From: Gymnogyps californianus
Taxonomy: Eukaryota > Chordata > Aves > Accipitriformes > Cathartidae
NCBI RefSeq assembly: GCF_018139145.2
Contig: NC_059478.1
Coordinates: 25,823,001-25,887,000, forward strand
Direction: 5' to 3'
DNA: 64,000 nt
A program made the translations under genes and the position numbers. The notes under the pieces are model-generated. The model was not told where the DNA came from, ran no database searches, and saw nothing but the letters and a program-made list of their open reading frames with translations. This document shows positions 1 to 11,640 of this stretch, piece after piece (the first letter of the stretch is position 1; every line of letters starts with the position of its first letter).

Positions 1-2676
1 AGTTAATGAAAATAACTGTGCTTTAAAACAAAGCATTAGTTCTCAGATATTTAATTTGGAATACTAGTTCATTGCTTAACAGCTGTGTACAATTCTGCAT
101 ATTACTAATATGATGTATTTTCAGTTTGTCATGGCAGTGTTTGTGCTATCAAATGTTCTGATGTGAAACGCAATGCCAGTAACTTATTTTAAAATAGTTT
201 AAAATTCTCTGCTTTCTAATTAAAGCAGAGAAATTCAGCTATAAATCCAGTATTTGTTCCTCTGTGATGGTGTTAGGTCCTGAAGTATATGGTCGCTTTC
301 CTATCTCTCTATACTTTATGGTGGGCTGTATGTTAATTACAGTTGCAGTTAATTAAGCCTAGAAATTAAGAATTTTTATATGAAATGGGCTTCTAAAGCA
401 ATGACTAAAGAGCTGGTCACAAGATGAACATGGAATTAAATACAGTGAGTCTGGGGATCTTGAAGCTAGTCACATGTTTGCAGCTGTTTTAATATACTTG
501 TGGTATTGAAATACGTTTCACAAATTAGAATAGCAAAAGGTCTCTTGCCAGTATAATTAATCTCCTTTGAAGAATAGCTCTATTAAGAGATGAGTAGGTT
601 CAGTAATGCAGAGTGTCATTTTAATATGCCAGCCTTGATTGCTAGAGCATTTAATTCTTTTATTATTTGTTATAATACGATAGATGGATAGCTAGAGAGA
701 AGTGGGAGTGTGGTATGGGAAAGCCAGAATACTCAAAGCTATGTGCATTGTTTCTGCTGCCTCTTTTTGGCACTGTAGGTATCGGTGGATTTTCCTTTGC
801 TAAATTGCTTTGCTGGCATTCAGTAATGTGTTTTTTTTTACTTTCTAACCACTACTAATCCTACAGACTGTTTGCTGTGCTTAAATTACATTCTTTTCAA
901 CTTTGAAAGTATTTGCAAAGCAAAAAGATAAATTAACAATAGCAAACCTGTAGAAATTAGTTTGCAGCTTCTGAAACAAGACTGATAGCTAGGCTACTTA
1001 TCAGCAACAACTCAAGAACTGGAAATACATCAAATTCTAACATGCTAAACTACATAAGCACAGTTTATTGTTAGGCAGAATCTTTCAGCTCATACATGTG
1101 TGATAGTCTGGATTAATGTGTCTGCATAGCAGTTGCCGCTAGATCCTTGACTTGAGAAAGAAAGCAGGGCAGACTGAATGCTGAGTGCTGTCATCATCGA
1201 ATGATAGATGTTGATCTGATCTGTGTGCCTTCTAAATATATGTGAGGATTTCGGAAGACGACCTTCAGTTGATCATCTACCCCTAAGACGGATGGCTCTG
1301 GTCCTAGTAGATTGAATTCTGGTGCGGAGCATCCTATTTAAGACTTTTAAATCCCCAAGATAGCCAAGGAAGCAATCAGAGAAAGAAGACATAAAGCATC
1401 ATTGTGGGCATCTCAGTGGTGTTTTCTGCTCTCAAGACCCAAATATAGTAAAAACTGGGGGCGCAGGGAGTGTGTATAAGGAACAGAAGGATAATAATGT
1501 GGATAATCTCTTATGACTTAGTTTGGGGGTTTATTTATTTGAAATCTTGACCTGCAGGCACCCTGTCGTAAAAAGAGTTGGACTGTGTTTTGAAGGCAGC
1601 TGAAGTGAATGATCAGGAATATGGATGCATTCTCTTATGAAGAAAGGCATGAAGAACATCAGGGTTTGTTAATTTTAGAAAGGAAAAAGAGCTTGTGAAG
1701 AGAAAGTTGTGGTTGTTGTAGAGGAGGTAGATTGGGAGTGTCTGTCTTGCAAATATTTATTTTGACAAAACTCAATGTGAATGAAATTGATTGCCAGAAG
1801 CAATGCTGTAAGGTGTTAATATTCCAGGGCTGGAGCATTTATGGGTGGGCAAGGGATGATTTTCCCCTCATGTTTGCTGTGAAGGACAGGTTGCTCAACT
1901 GGAGCACTACGCTAATGCTAAATATGTATTTACATTTGTGGAGAGAGATGTGGGGGTTTTTGTGTGTGTGTCCCACCCCCTCACCTCCCATAGAGAGCAT
2001 CTCAAGCACTATCTCCAGCACTTTGTGAAAGAAACATCTGACAGTGTGCTACCTGTTAATTAGGACTACATCTTACATGCATTGCTCACTATCTAATGCC
2101 TGGAAAAGTTTGAGATGTTCCAAGAATAAGAAACCATGCATGTTCATTTTCCCAACTGTGGTGATGGGAAAACATTTGAAGAAGCCTGTCAGTGGAAAAT
2201 TAGATACTTTTGTGAAAGAGATTTTGAACCTTTTTTTTTTTTTTAAATACTTACAAACTTCAGTTTTCTAAAGTGCTCCCAGTACTGAACTGAAACGCAC
2301 TGTACTCCTTGAATTGAAAAACTGAACATCATTTTTGAAAATGAGGTTGAGGATTCTAGCCAGGTGGTTGCAGTTCTCTCTTTAGTGTAAACTTTCTTCC
2401 TTATATTCTGTACCACATGGTACGTGGTCAGATCCATTTCTTCATCTTCAGAGGTGAAGTCTACTGACTAAGCAGTTGGTGCTCAGTTAATGCTCTGATG
2501 TCAGATTTGCAAGATTTCCTTGTAGGGTCAGTCTACTCTTCAGAGAATAATTTCAAATGACTTACGGTTTTACATTTACTTTGTAAGGTAATGGTTAAAA
2601 CAAAATGAGACAATTGCATATTCTTTGCTGTTGTGGAGAGTGCCAGATAGTTCACCCTTCCCTGGTCGTCTTCTAG
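1..2676. other. Non-coding, upstream of the MAST4 short-isoform start
   Basis: This AT-rich stretch has no exon I can recognise and no reading frame with family-like content. It is 5' flank or intron, depending on whether longer MAST4 isoforms start further upstream. It contains a perfect 11-bp inverted repeat at 205-232 and T runs such as 2231-2244 at its right end. The 98-codon plus-strand frame at 1732-2028 is low-complexity in its 3' part and looks like chance. Confidence 0.6.
205..232. repeat. Perfect 11-bp inverted repeat (hairpin)
   Basis: TTCTCTGCTTT at 205-215 is followed after a 6-nt loop by its exact reverse complement at 222-232. The stem ends sharply, with an A-A mismatch just outside. 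No T tract follows it, and in this vertebrate context it is not a bacterial terminator. It may be a chance palindrome or the remains of a short inverted-repeat element. Confidence 0.8.
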
Positions 2677-2790
2677 AAGAAGTGGTTAAAAAAAGAAGCC
2701 TCTCAGATCTTGAATAATGATCTGGAGGACCGAAAGGCTCAAATGCAGAGACTTGAAATTACTAACAAGCTGAAGAACTTCCTGTGTTGA
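2677..2790 (+). other. Coiled-coil-like reading frame, candidate exon or pseudogene fragment
   Basis: A 37-codon frame runs from 2677 to a TGA at 2788-2790. Its left edge is a splice-acceptor-like sequence: a pyrimidine-rich tract at about 2651-2674 followed by TTCTAG. The peptide begins KKWLKKEASQILNN and continues DLEDRKAQMQRLEITNKLKN. It is rich in charged residues, with leucine/isoleucine spacing like an amphipathic coiled coil, which is unusual for random translation of AT-rich intron. I do not recognise the protein. It could be a terminal exon of an unannotated transcript, a fragment of a processed pseudogene, or chance. The frame directly upstream has a TAG at 2674-2676, so it is not part of a longer uninterrupted frame. 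Confidence 0.3.
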
Positions 2791-3314
2791 ATAACACCGA
2801 GCCAGTGACGCTGCCTGTTCAGCCTGATTTATTCTGAACGTTTAGTTCCCCAAAGCTGTGCGGATTAGGCAATACCGAGTGGAATGGGGACAACGGTCAT
2901 CCTTGTGATGGTGGGTCCTTGGCTCTGCAAGGAAGCGTGTATTGGAAACCTGGTAACTGAGACAGACTTCACGCTGTGGCATGTTTTCTTTGATGTCCAA
3001 GTTGGGGTATGCTTTTTAGATGTAGGAGAGAGTATTTACTGTTTATTTTCTAAATTTTTACTCCTTTGCTTTTTTATTTCATTTTAGGTATATTAGGAAT
3101 AGAATCAATTGTACCTAATATATAAACTTCCCATAATAGTGTATTTCCCCTGTGCAGGTTGCTCTTTGTTACAAAAGGATGTACTTCAAATCTGTATCGT
3201 TCCTGGCTACCAGGAAGAGTGGCTAGTTGGCTACAGATTTAGGTGCGTGGGTGAGACAACTTAGGTAATTCCCTTTAAATTCACGGGAAAGCCAAATGCA
3301 ATTGCTAGTTTTTC

Positions 3315-3402
3315 GGAAGCCTGCTGAGGCGTTCGTGGTGCTGGTCTGCCATCCGCTGGCGGGCCTCGGCAATTGACAGAAATCGTTAACTCCGAGATCC
3401 AA
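3315..3402 (+). other. CpG-enriched patch ending in a strong donor-like site
   Basis: About eight CpG dinucleotides fall in roughly 90 bp (TCGG, GCGT, TCGT, CCGC, GCGG, CTCGG, TCGT, CCGA), in a region otherwise nearly devoid of CpG. The patch ends with ATCCAA followed by GTAAGTTT, which fits a vertebrate 5' splice site. There is no long open frame, so if it is transcribed it would be a non-coding or 5'-UTR exon. This is inference; there is no transcript evidence in the sequence. Confidence 0.25.
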
Positions 3403-6400
3403 GTAAGTTTTTGTAAAACGTTTTTAGATATCCTGGTAATAGTTAGCGATTTTACAGCACAGGCATGTTATTTCTGGGATCGTGTTCCACAGTAACTACT
3501 TGCTAGTAACCTGGCCTTTTTTTTCAGCTGGAGTATGAATTAACTTCATATTTTAATACTATACCATGGTTTGGAACATTCTTTTTCTGGTAACAGAGAA
3601 ATGATGGTTAGGATAGTTATGACTAAAATAATAATTAAAAAAAAAATCTTATTTGGAGCTAATTATATAAATCGTTGTTTGCAATTTTTGGGTCAGAAGC
3701 TGAGTTGCCTGATTGTGTTTTGGTCGATGGCCTGCTAGGTGGTGCTGCAGTACCGGAGGTCTCAGTATAGTGAATTGCATTTTCAACACAAAACGACACT
3801 ATTGCTACAGGGCCAACCTAAAGAAGCGCTAGAGGTGTTTTCCTGTAGACTGTAGCTAAAAGAGACCTTAATTCTGTGTTGATTGTCAATTCAATACAGA
3901 AACTAATAATTCAAAAGGCTTGATGAAGTGCAGTGGAACTAGAAGTTCAAGCTTCTTTATACTCTACTTCAAAAATCCTCCTAGTTATAAAAGAAAATTC
4001 TGTCTCTGGGTCTCTTACATAGTCCCTAGTGCTTTAATGGATTTACTGTTTATGATTTAGGATCTCCGCTTTATGCAGGCATCTGGGTAGTGGTTGTTAA
4101 TCTCAGTGATGAGGTCTTGGAAGGAATAGAGTTTGTTGTGACTAGCAGGTATCTGACTAGCAAATTAAACATTAGTTTGCAAAGGACAGTATCTGATCTT
4201 CCACCGCACTCTCCACCTTTCTGCTCAATATGTATGCTGGCAGTGAGGTGAGTGCATAGAGCTTAAACTTCTACCTCCTCACAAAAGAATTAGTTGTAAT
4301 CTCTGTCTTGTTATTGAAAAATACAATACTAGTTGGGGGACAAATCGTTAATGCCAGTTGTGCGTAGAGCTACCTCCTGCCGATTGACTGGGTACTTATT
4401 ACAGAAGCAGACATTTGAATCTGATGAGGAAACTTCGTTTACATTTGTGTGTTCTGAAACATGCAGCTGCTCTTTTCCCAAAATGTTTTGTCATAGATAA
4501 CCTTACTTTTAGTTTGTATTTTAGGTGGTAACGTGTTGACTATTTAAATGTTGCTGCGTACAGCTGAAACTACTTTTGTCTAAGAATAATCATTAAAGTT
4601 ATAGCTGATGAAGACCATAAATTGTTTTAGGGTGTAGAGAACTTTCAATACTTGACTGTACAAGTAGAATTTCCTATTTTTATATTGTTAGAAAAGCAGA
4701 AGATAGCAGAAACTATGGTTATATGAATGAATGGATTTTATTACTGTATGAAGTCATGGAAATTGCATTTTAAAATAGCAGTTGTAATTCTAATAACCTG
4801 AGATGGGAAGTAAGTGGATTTCCAAATTAAGACCCTGTGAAGTCTAAGTTTATGCATACTAATTAAAAATTTGCATTTACTTATGCTGCAAAGTCTATGG
4901 GTGAATCTTTGAGAGTTTGGGTACGTCATCAATTTTGGAAGATGTGCCTATAAGGAGATAGATAGAAGATGAGTGTTCCTTGAAGAACTAAAGCAGTGTC
5001 CAGGCTTGCGTTTGTTTGAAGGGACTGGGTTTGAGGAAGAGGTAAGCAGTAAGTTCTAGACAGAGGGTTGTATGTATCGGCATGAGGTGAATGATAAAAC
5101 TTGAAAGTAAGAACAAGGAATTTGGATCTGATAATGTAGAACAGTGGAGAACAAGGCCTTTGCAAAGAAGTAATGACATTGTAAGCAAACTGCAGAAGAG
5201 CTTCTTTGAACGTATTTAAGTGTTCTGAGCAAAATTCTGAGCATTGGGCAGTGTTTAGAGTGCTTGCAGAGACTTACCTTTGTCACAGCTTTAAGGTATC
5301 TCTGGTAGGAAAACTAAAATGCATATGCTATAATTCAGTGTGTTTTTGTGATAGATTCGGGACACGTGTCACAATGGCACTCAAAACTGATAGCCCTGAT
5401 AGGTTTTTCACTAGTAAACTTCATTCTGAGCAATTCATGTGTATCTGTGTGAAGAACAGCAAATAATTGTGATAAATTCTGTACTAAAGTTATATTTAAT
5501 ATATAGTGCATGTTACTTAAACACAGTCAGCATCTTTTTACTCACTTCAGTTAAGTGAATTCCATTTTGGAGTGGACTCATTGGCTCAAAGGAGATTTTC
5601 ATACTTGAAAGAAAATTTGGACACAGTTCTGTGTAACCTGAGGCTTGTCATAGTAGGAAATATGAATTCATAAAACTTGCATTGTGATAATTGTTAGGCA
5701 CTAGACTGTCAGTTTGAATGATTGCAGTTCTCATTATCTTCAAATGCTGTGTGTTATTTTTTTGTCTATGAATGTGTTGAATTGATTTTTGGCACATGCA
5801 GTCAGTTCTCTTCCTGACAGCAGCACTATTGTAGGTGTAAAGTGAGAAACTGCTGTAGTGTGCATGGAAAATTAGCTTTTTTGCTTGGGGACCTGTGGGG
5901 AACTTATGATAAAATATAAAGAATTATTCAGACTGTCTTGAACACACATTGTCACTGAGTGAGGCTTTGTTCCCTAAAAGTGTTGTTCTGTGGTTCTTAT
6001 TGACCTCTATATAAAAACATACTGATGTAGACAATAAAAATTCATTTTTTTCATTTAAAATAGTAAAAAATTGGCTGTTTTATTTTGGTGATTTTTGGCA
6101 GGTATTTCCATAGAAAGGTAGTGTGAGATGTCCGCATTTAGTATTTTAATATGGCTGCCTTCTGTCTCTGGTGACGCTTCTGGTAACTGTTTCCTAGGAT
6201 GTGACAATAGGAGGATCAGTCTTTAAACATGAAATGGTTTGTTTTCCTAAGTTTCAAACTACTTTGTTCCAGTAATGCGAACTGTTTTGATCTTTAGAAC
6301 GTCTATAAAAATCCCTCTCACTCTTTAAGTAAAAGCTTTAGAGATGCTCTAGAAATGAGTAGCATAATCCTCCACGTTTGGCTGCTGTTTTTTGTTTGGT

Positions 6401-7453
6401 ATGTTTTCCTATACTGTGTCATTTTGGTTTATCCAAGCCATGCAATGTGTCTTTCCAGCCATCCAAACAGTTTCAGCTCCAGAGACAAAGTGATTGCTTA
6501 TTTTACCACTTGGAGGAAAATGGGAATACAGTTGTTTGTATGCTTCACCTCTGAACAGCTGCAGCTCAGAATCTTTCCTAAAAGTTAATCTAAAGTCCAT
6601 ATTACTTTGAGATTACTAGAGGGGGAGAGGTGAAATCTCTTGACAGAGATAAGTGTAGCCTTGTAAGTGAAGTACCGTATTAAAGCCTGAGACTTATGCA
6701 ACAGCCCTGATATCTGAACTTTGATAAACTAAGATACAGAGAGGTTAAGTCATTTGGTCATCAGTAGAACCGGAAGTAAAGTATACCTCAGACTTTCTGT
6801 AAAGCTCAGTTTATTAATGCGTGGAAAATGTTTGAAGCTCAAATGGAGGGTGCTATGAAATAACTTATTCCTGCAGTCACTGTATATAGTGTGCCTGTGT
6901 CATTCTCTTATTTCTGATTGTGTTAAAGATATTTAGATTTTAAAGTCAGTTGTTCAAAAGCCAGGGAATACCTTGATCTCTTACCTGGCTCTGCTATGTT
7001 ATTATTGCTAACCCGAGCATTTCTGCAGGAATTGTGAGCTTTAAACTCTTCCCTGGTGGGAACTGCAGAGTCCTTGTGCTGTGAGAACATGAGATATGAA
7101 GTCAGAATAACCATTACGCTAGCAGGCTTGGTTTAGAGTCAATATCTGTAGTTCTTCCCTTTGTGAACAGAGACTAGGATAAATAATGGCCAGGCTGTTT
7201 TTTCAAAGCTTTGTTTATTATAGGAATAGATGAGGAGAATTCTTGTATTGTGGCATTTTGGATTGATCAGAATTTTTTTCACTGAAAGCAGTTGTGGCCA
7301 ACTATACGTACAGTGCAAAATTTGCTGAGAGGGTGCATTATGTGTTCAAAACAAACCAGCTTACCTAAGCTGTTTTATTAGTAAATAGTGTGGAACAACT
7401 GACTGAGGTGCTTCTTGCTTCTGTTATATATTGCAATGACCAAGTTTCCATTT

Positions 7454-7473
7454 AAAAAAAAAAAAAAAAAAAA
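7454..7473 (+). repeat. A(20) homopolymer
   Basis: An uninterrupted run of 20 A residues, preceded by CCATTT and followed by TTCTG. It could be the tail of an old retroposed insert or a simple expansion. I see no recognisable element or target-site duplication around it. Confidence 0.9.
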
Positions 7474-10400
7474 TTCTGTGTACATCACGAATATAAAATG
7501 CTGTCATGTTGAGACTATACTGCGAGTATGCAAAAATGTGTGTCAATGTGAACTTTAAGTTATTGGCAAGGGGGAAATGTTTGTAATAGAGGATTGAAAG
7601 ATGTGCAGGGTTTCAGATCTGTCATAAAAGGATGTGAAATGTAATTAACCTAAAATAACCTTTAAAATATTTTTGAGCCTGATAAATTAAATGAGCTGTT
7701 GAGATAACTTAATGAGAGATTTTAATTTTATACCTTAAATAATATCCTATTAAAATCCTCAAGATTTTGCGTTGTGATGGAATCCACTGAGACTTATATT
7801 TTCACCATAACCTCATGATTCAGTAACATTGTTAATATATTTGGTGCATATTTGAGGGGTAAGGTCTAGGTTAATGGCAGCATTTGTTCTTTAAGTGCTT
7901 GAAGCCACAAAGCTCTAATTGAACATACGAATGTTCAAACCTCCTTATTTTAATGTAGTCATATGGTATAGTGACAATAAGAGTAGCTATATGATGAACT
8001 CCTATGTCAGGGTTCATAAATTGTCCATGAAAACAAATTATTATGTGAAACTTGGAATTAAAATTCTCTGCCTTAGCGTTTAAATAAAACATGAAACTTC
8101 AGGTCTAAAGTGGTTTCTGTATTTGTCTTCACTCAAAATTAGAAATAAGTATTTGCATACCTTTAATATAGAGAATACTGCTATGTGATTTGTTTACACA
8201 AATAAAGTTACAGTGCATGCACTAAATTTTTCACACAAAGACTTCTAGTTAGATACTTTGTTATGTATTTGTTTCAAGTAGTTAAGTCTGCAGCAGTACT
8301 TTTGGCAAATTTGTATCTCAAATTTTCTAAATATTGGTAATTGAACTACTTTAATGGATGAGCTGTTGCCAAGGAAAATACATAGTGTGTTTATCACAGT
8401 GTCAAGAATGCAAGGGTTGAAGACAAAGGTCACAATGTTCATTACTGCTTGCATTTCATCAGTGTTGCTAACCTTGGTTGCCTGTTTGCAGCTTTGCATA
8501 CTGTGCTGTCTCTAGCGTGAGCTAGATCCCTTTTAAGATCCCTCCTGCCTGTTCTGATGTTCCTAAGCTCTCCTTTCCCTCCTGTGTTCTCCCAGAAGTG
8601 TTTATTTTTCTCTGTGGCTTCCCCTACCCCTAGAAAACAGGAAAAAAAAGTCCCCACAGTAAAAATTAGTTCTTATTTGATGATAGCCAGAAAGGTATGA
8701 ATTTGGACTGCTTTGTGCACAAAGTATACTTCTGCTGTGACCTCCTTAATCCCCCCCCGTAAATTCTTTGGGCTGTGGACTATGGGTCTGGGAATCTTAG
8801 TGTGAAAGTTATAGAGTTGTGTCTTGTATTACAGTTTTACTGTTGCTCAAAATTTGCTTGTCTCTTGCTTACCGTGCAGTTACTAGTTCTGGTACAACCT
8901 TTATTTCTGTAGTATCTCCTTGCTAAATGAATGGTGTTCTGAATCATGTGCTTTTGATCCACAAGCTCTTTGACTCTGCTCAAATGACAGTATGCAATGT
9001 AAAATAAAGTTTGTGGGTATCATTAAATCTATTGATAACTATTTGTTTGGTTTTAGGTAAGTTTCTGTTGTTTTGCCTTAATTCACTTATCAAATAATTT
9101 CTTTCAAAAGAAAGTAAAATGTAGGGTGTTATGAATTTAAAACACATGCACACATTTCTTATCAAAGAAATCTTAAATCTTATTAGAAAAAAATGGGCTA
9201 ATGAAATAATTAGATAAATTTGGCAAGATAAACTGATGAGGTTTTTGAAAGAAAAGAGGAACAATTTGTGATATTGTGTACACGCAGAACTGTCTGAATT
9301 GAGAGGAAAAGTACCATGTCAACATTGTCAAATTATATTGATCAGGCATCAGCATCAATCCTGATTAAATAGGCAGCTGTTTAAAGTGGTATATTTGACA
9401 ATGACATCTTTTTATTTTCTATATGATTGCTTGCCTGCTGACATGTTTATTTCCTCAATGTAATTTACATATTGTGTTTAAAATGTTGCTGACTAAGAAA
9501 TACTTGAATTATACCAGACATAGAGTAGAAAGAAAATCAGACCTTCTTATGGCTGGTATGAACATGTATGAATATCAGGTAATATCTATAAACAAAACAG
9601 TTGATTTATGTACCAACTTAATTCCAAGAGAGCACTCTAATAAATTGAATGGAACGTTTCTCTTCTTTTTTTTAATGCTAAAGGTTATTTAGAGATCAGT
9701 GTTATATAGATGAGATTTAAAAAGAAAATGGCAGCAAATCTTTGTATAAATGAGAGGTGTTGAAAACCTTGGGGGACCCTGTTCTGTGTGGATTATTGTC
9801 AGACAAATCTGTGGTATCAATTTCCTTGGGAAAGTGTCAAGAATAGATTAAAACCCGTTTAACTGGAGGGGTGCTTGGCCATTAAACTTGGTTCTACAAT
9901 GATGTGATAGATATCCCTTACTGTTCTACCTGCTGAATGCCTCTATTTTTCCATAAGCAAAAGGTAAACTGCTGCTCTTCCCCTTGGCTTGCTATAAATT
10001 GCAATAATTTCAAGGGAAAGGTGTTGTGGTGCCTAACTTCTTCAATGAAATACATTAATGATGCATGCCCTTCCATCTGCTATCTGATTGCTTTTGTGTC
10101 CCATTATTAACAAGGCTTTTATCATCAAGCTTTGCCTGCGCTGTATGAAATCTCCATCTGAAAATAGCCACGGGCAAGCGTTAGTAATTGTTAGCTCCAT
10201 TTTTCCTTGCACATCAGGAAGCTTCTCCAGTAGTTTGGAGGTTCAAAAGTAGGTAATCACAGTTTCACATTCTGGAGCAAGCAGTGAAAGGTTGGTTAAA
10301 CTCCATTTTGTGTTAAGTAAAATGAATAAAGTTGATTTAACTCCGTTTCACCTAAGCTACATAACTGAGCTTATCCTTTTTGTTATAAGCTTCTGTTCTC

Positions 10401-10739
10401 TGTTGAATCCCTCAGTTCAGAGTAGTGGAAAGTGTATAATAATGTTCACTACCCATAAGTATAATTATTACATTTTATACTATATGTTTTACAGATAATT
10501 ACTTTAATCCCATAAAATGCTCAAATTCAGACATGGCTATGCTGAGGACTGCCTGTCTCATTTACATGCAGTTCTGTGTCCCAATATTGTGTCCTCAAAG
10601 TAGATGGGAAAGGTTAAAGAGATTGGGGTTGTGGCTGGGTGGTGCTGCCTGTTTAAAGACTCTCCTCCCCGCTCCCATTTGAAACAGACAAAGCATCAAG
10701 CGAGTAGCACAGACCACCTAAACATTGAAACTTGGATCT

Positions 10740-11640
10740 AATTAAGAAGTAGTAATCTGAGGCCTGTATTGCCCACTGGATGACGAGGATAGGTGATGCT
10801 GACTGCAGTGTGCCAAGGAAGATTGGGCACTGTAGAATGAAATGTTAGTGGGAGACTTCAGTTACTTACATGTAGACTGGACACATGCCACACTGGGACA
10901 TGATGAGAGTAGACTTTACGTGTTCAGTGATTGTTTCATAAGACAGATCAAGCTCTAGCAAAGAGCCCATGGGAGGAGAGGTAACATTGCTTTTATCCTT
11001 AGCAGTGCTCAGTTCTGGTTCAAAATGTAAGTCAAAAAGCCACCCTAAAGGCTGAAACTGAAATATATGTATGCAGAGCTAAAAATAGTCAAAAAACTGC
11101 TAAAGTTGCTTTCAGTTTCAAAAAGATGAACTGATTTAGAAAGAGAAAGCTTGTTGAAGAACAAGGAACATCAGCTAAGAGACCTGCATCTTTATAGTTT
11201 CCATGGAACTGAGTTAAGGACCTCTTCTTCAAAGCAGAGAAATGCAGTGTTCCCCCCCTCCTACCCCTGAATAAGAATTACGAATGGTTAAAAGGAGAGC
11301 GGAGTGGTTAAAAACAGAATAAAGGAGGTTGTTAATTCAGGGAGTAAAAGGAGATAGTGACACAGCTTTAAAATAATTCAAGGATGAAACGTGTGAACTA
11401 CTATTTGTGCTGTATAGCCAATTGCTTAAAATAGTTTCAGTAGTTGAGGACTGGAAACTGGCAAATGTGGTACCAATATTTAAAAAAAGGGATCCAGGAG
11501 AGATCTGTGGAGTTACAGAATTGCAGATGTTCCCTTCATGCTATAGTTGCCTGAATCCTAATTCCTATGAACGTAATTTACCATTCGGTTGCATTAACAC
11601 CATATTTAAATAGAGCAGCCTTACCACGTCATTCAGATAA
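10740..11640 (+). mobile_element. Degraded CR1/L2-clade LINE fragment (endonuclease to start of RT)
   Basis: Two blocks read as parts of a non-LTR retrotransposon ORF2 in the same orientation and at plausible spacing. At 10,842-10,955 the translation starts MLVGDFSYLHVDW, matching the GDF...DW core of an apurinic-type endonuclease, and ends at a TAG. After a +1 shift the reading continues EPMGGEVTLL, resembling the EPTRG...LD motif of these endonucleases. At 11,446-11,502 the peptide EDWKLANVVPIFKKRDPGE matches the conserved start of CR1-type reverse transcriptases. Stops and frameshifts show it is dead. The exact ends are uncertain, and the RT catalytic motifs and 3' end are missing. Confidence 0.75.

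Larger units (their letters stand above)
2791..10739. other. Non-coding sequence without recognised genes
   Basis: No exon, RNA gene or named repeat is recognisable. A small CpG-enriched patch at about 3,315-3,402 ends in a consensus donor-like GTAAGT (listed separately). A 20-A run lies at 7454-7473. The short frames in this interval are AT-rich chance translations. Confidence 0.55.

Noticed and set aside
3720..3760. CTAGGTGGTGC segment considered as a CTCF site
   Set aside because: Three mismatches to the core motif, clearly weaker than the site in the CpG island.
10600..10640. Segment resembling part of CR1 ORF2 (GATTGGGGTTG context)
   Set aside because: The match is only about 25 bases and its position would not fit the endonuclease-to-RT order of the adjacent LINE fragment.
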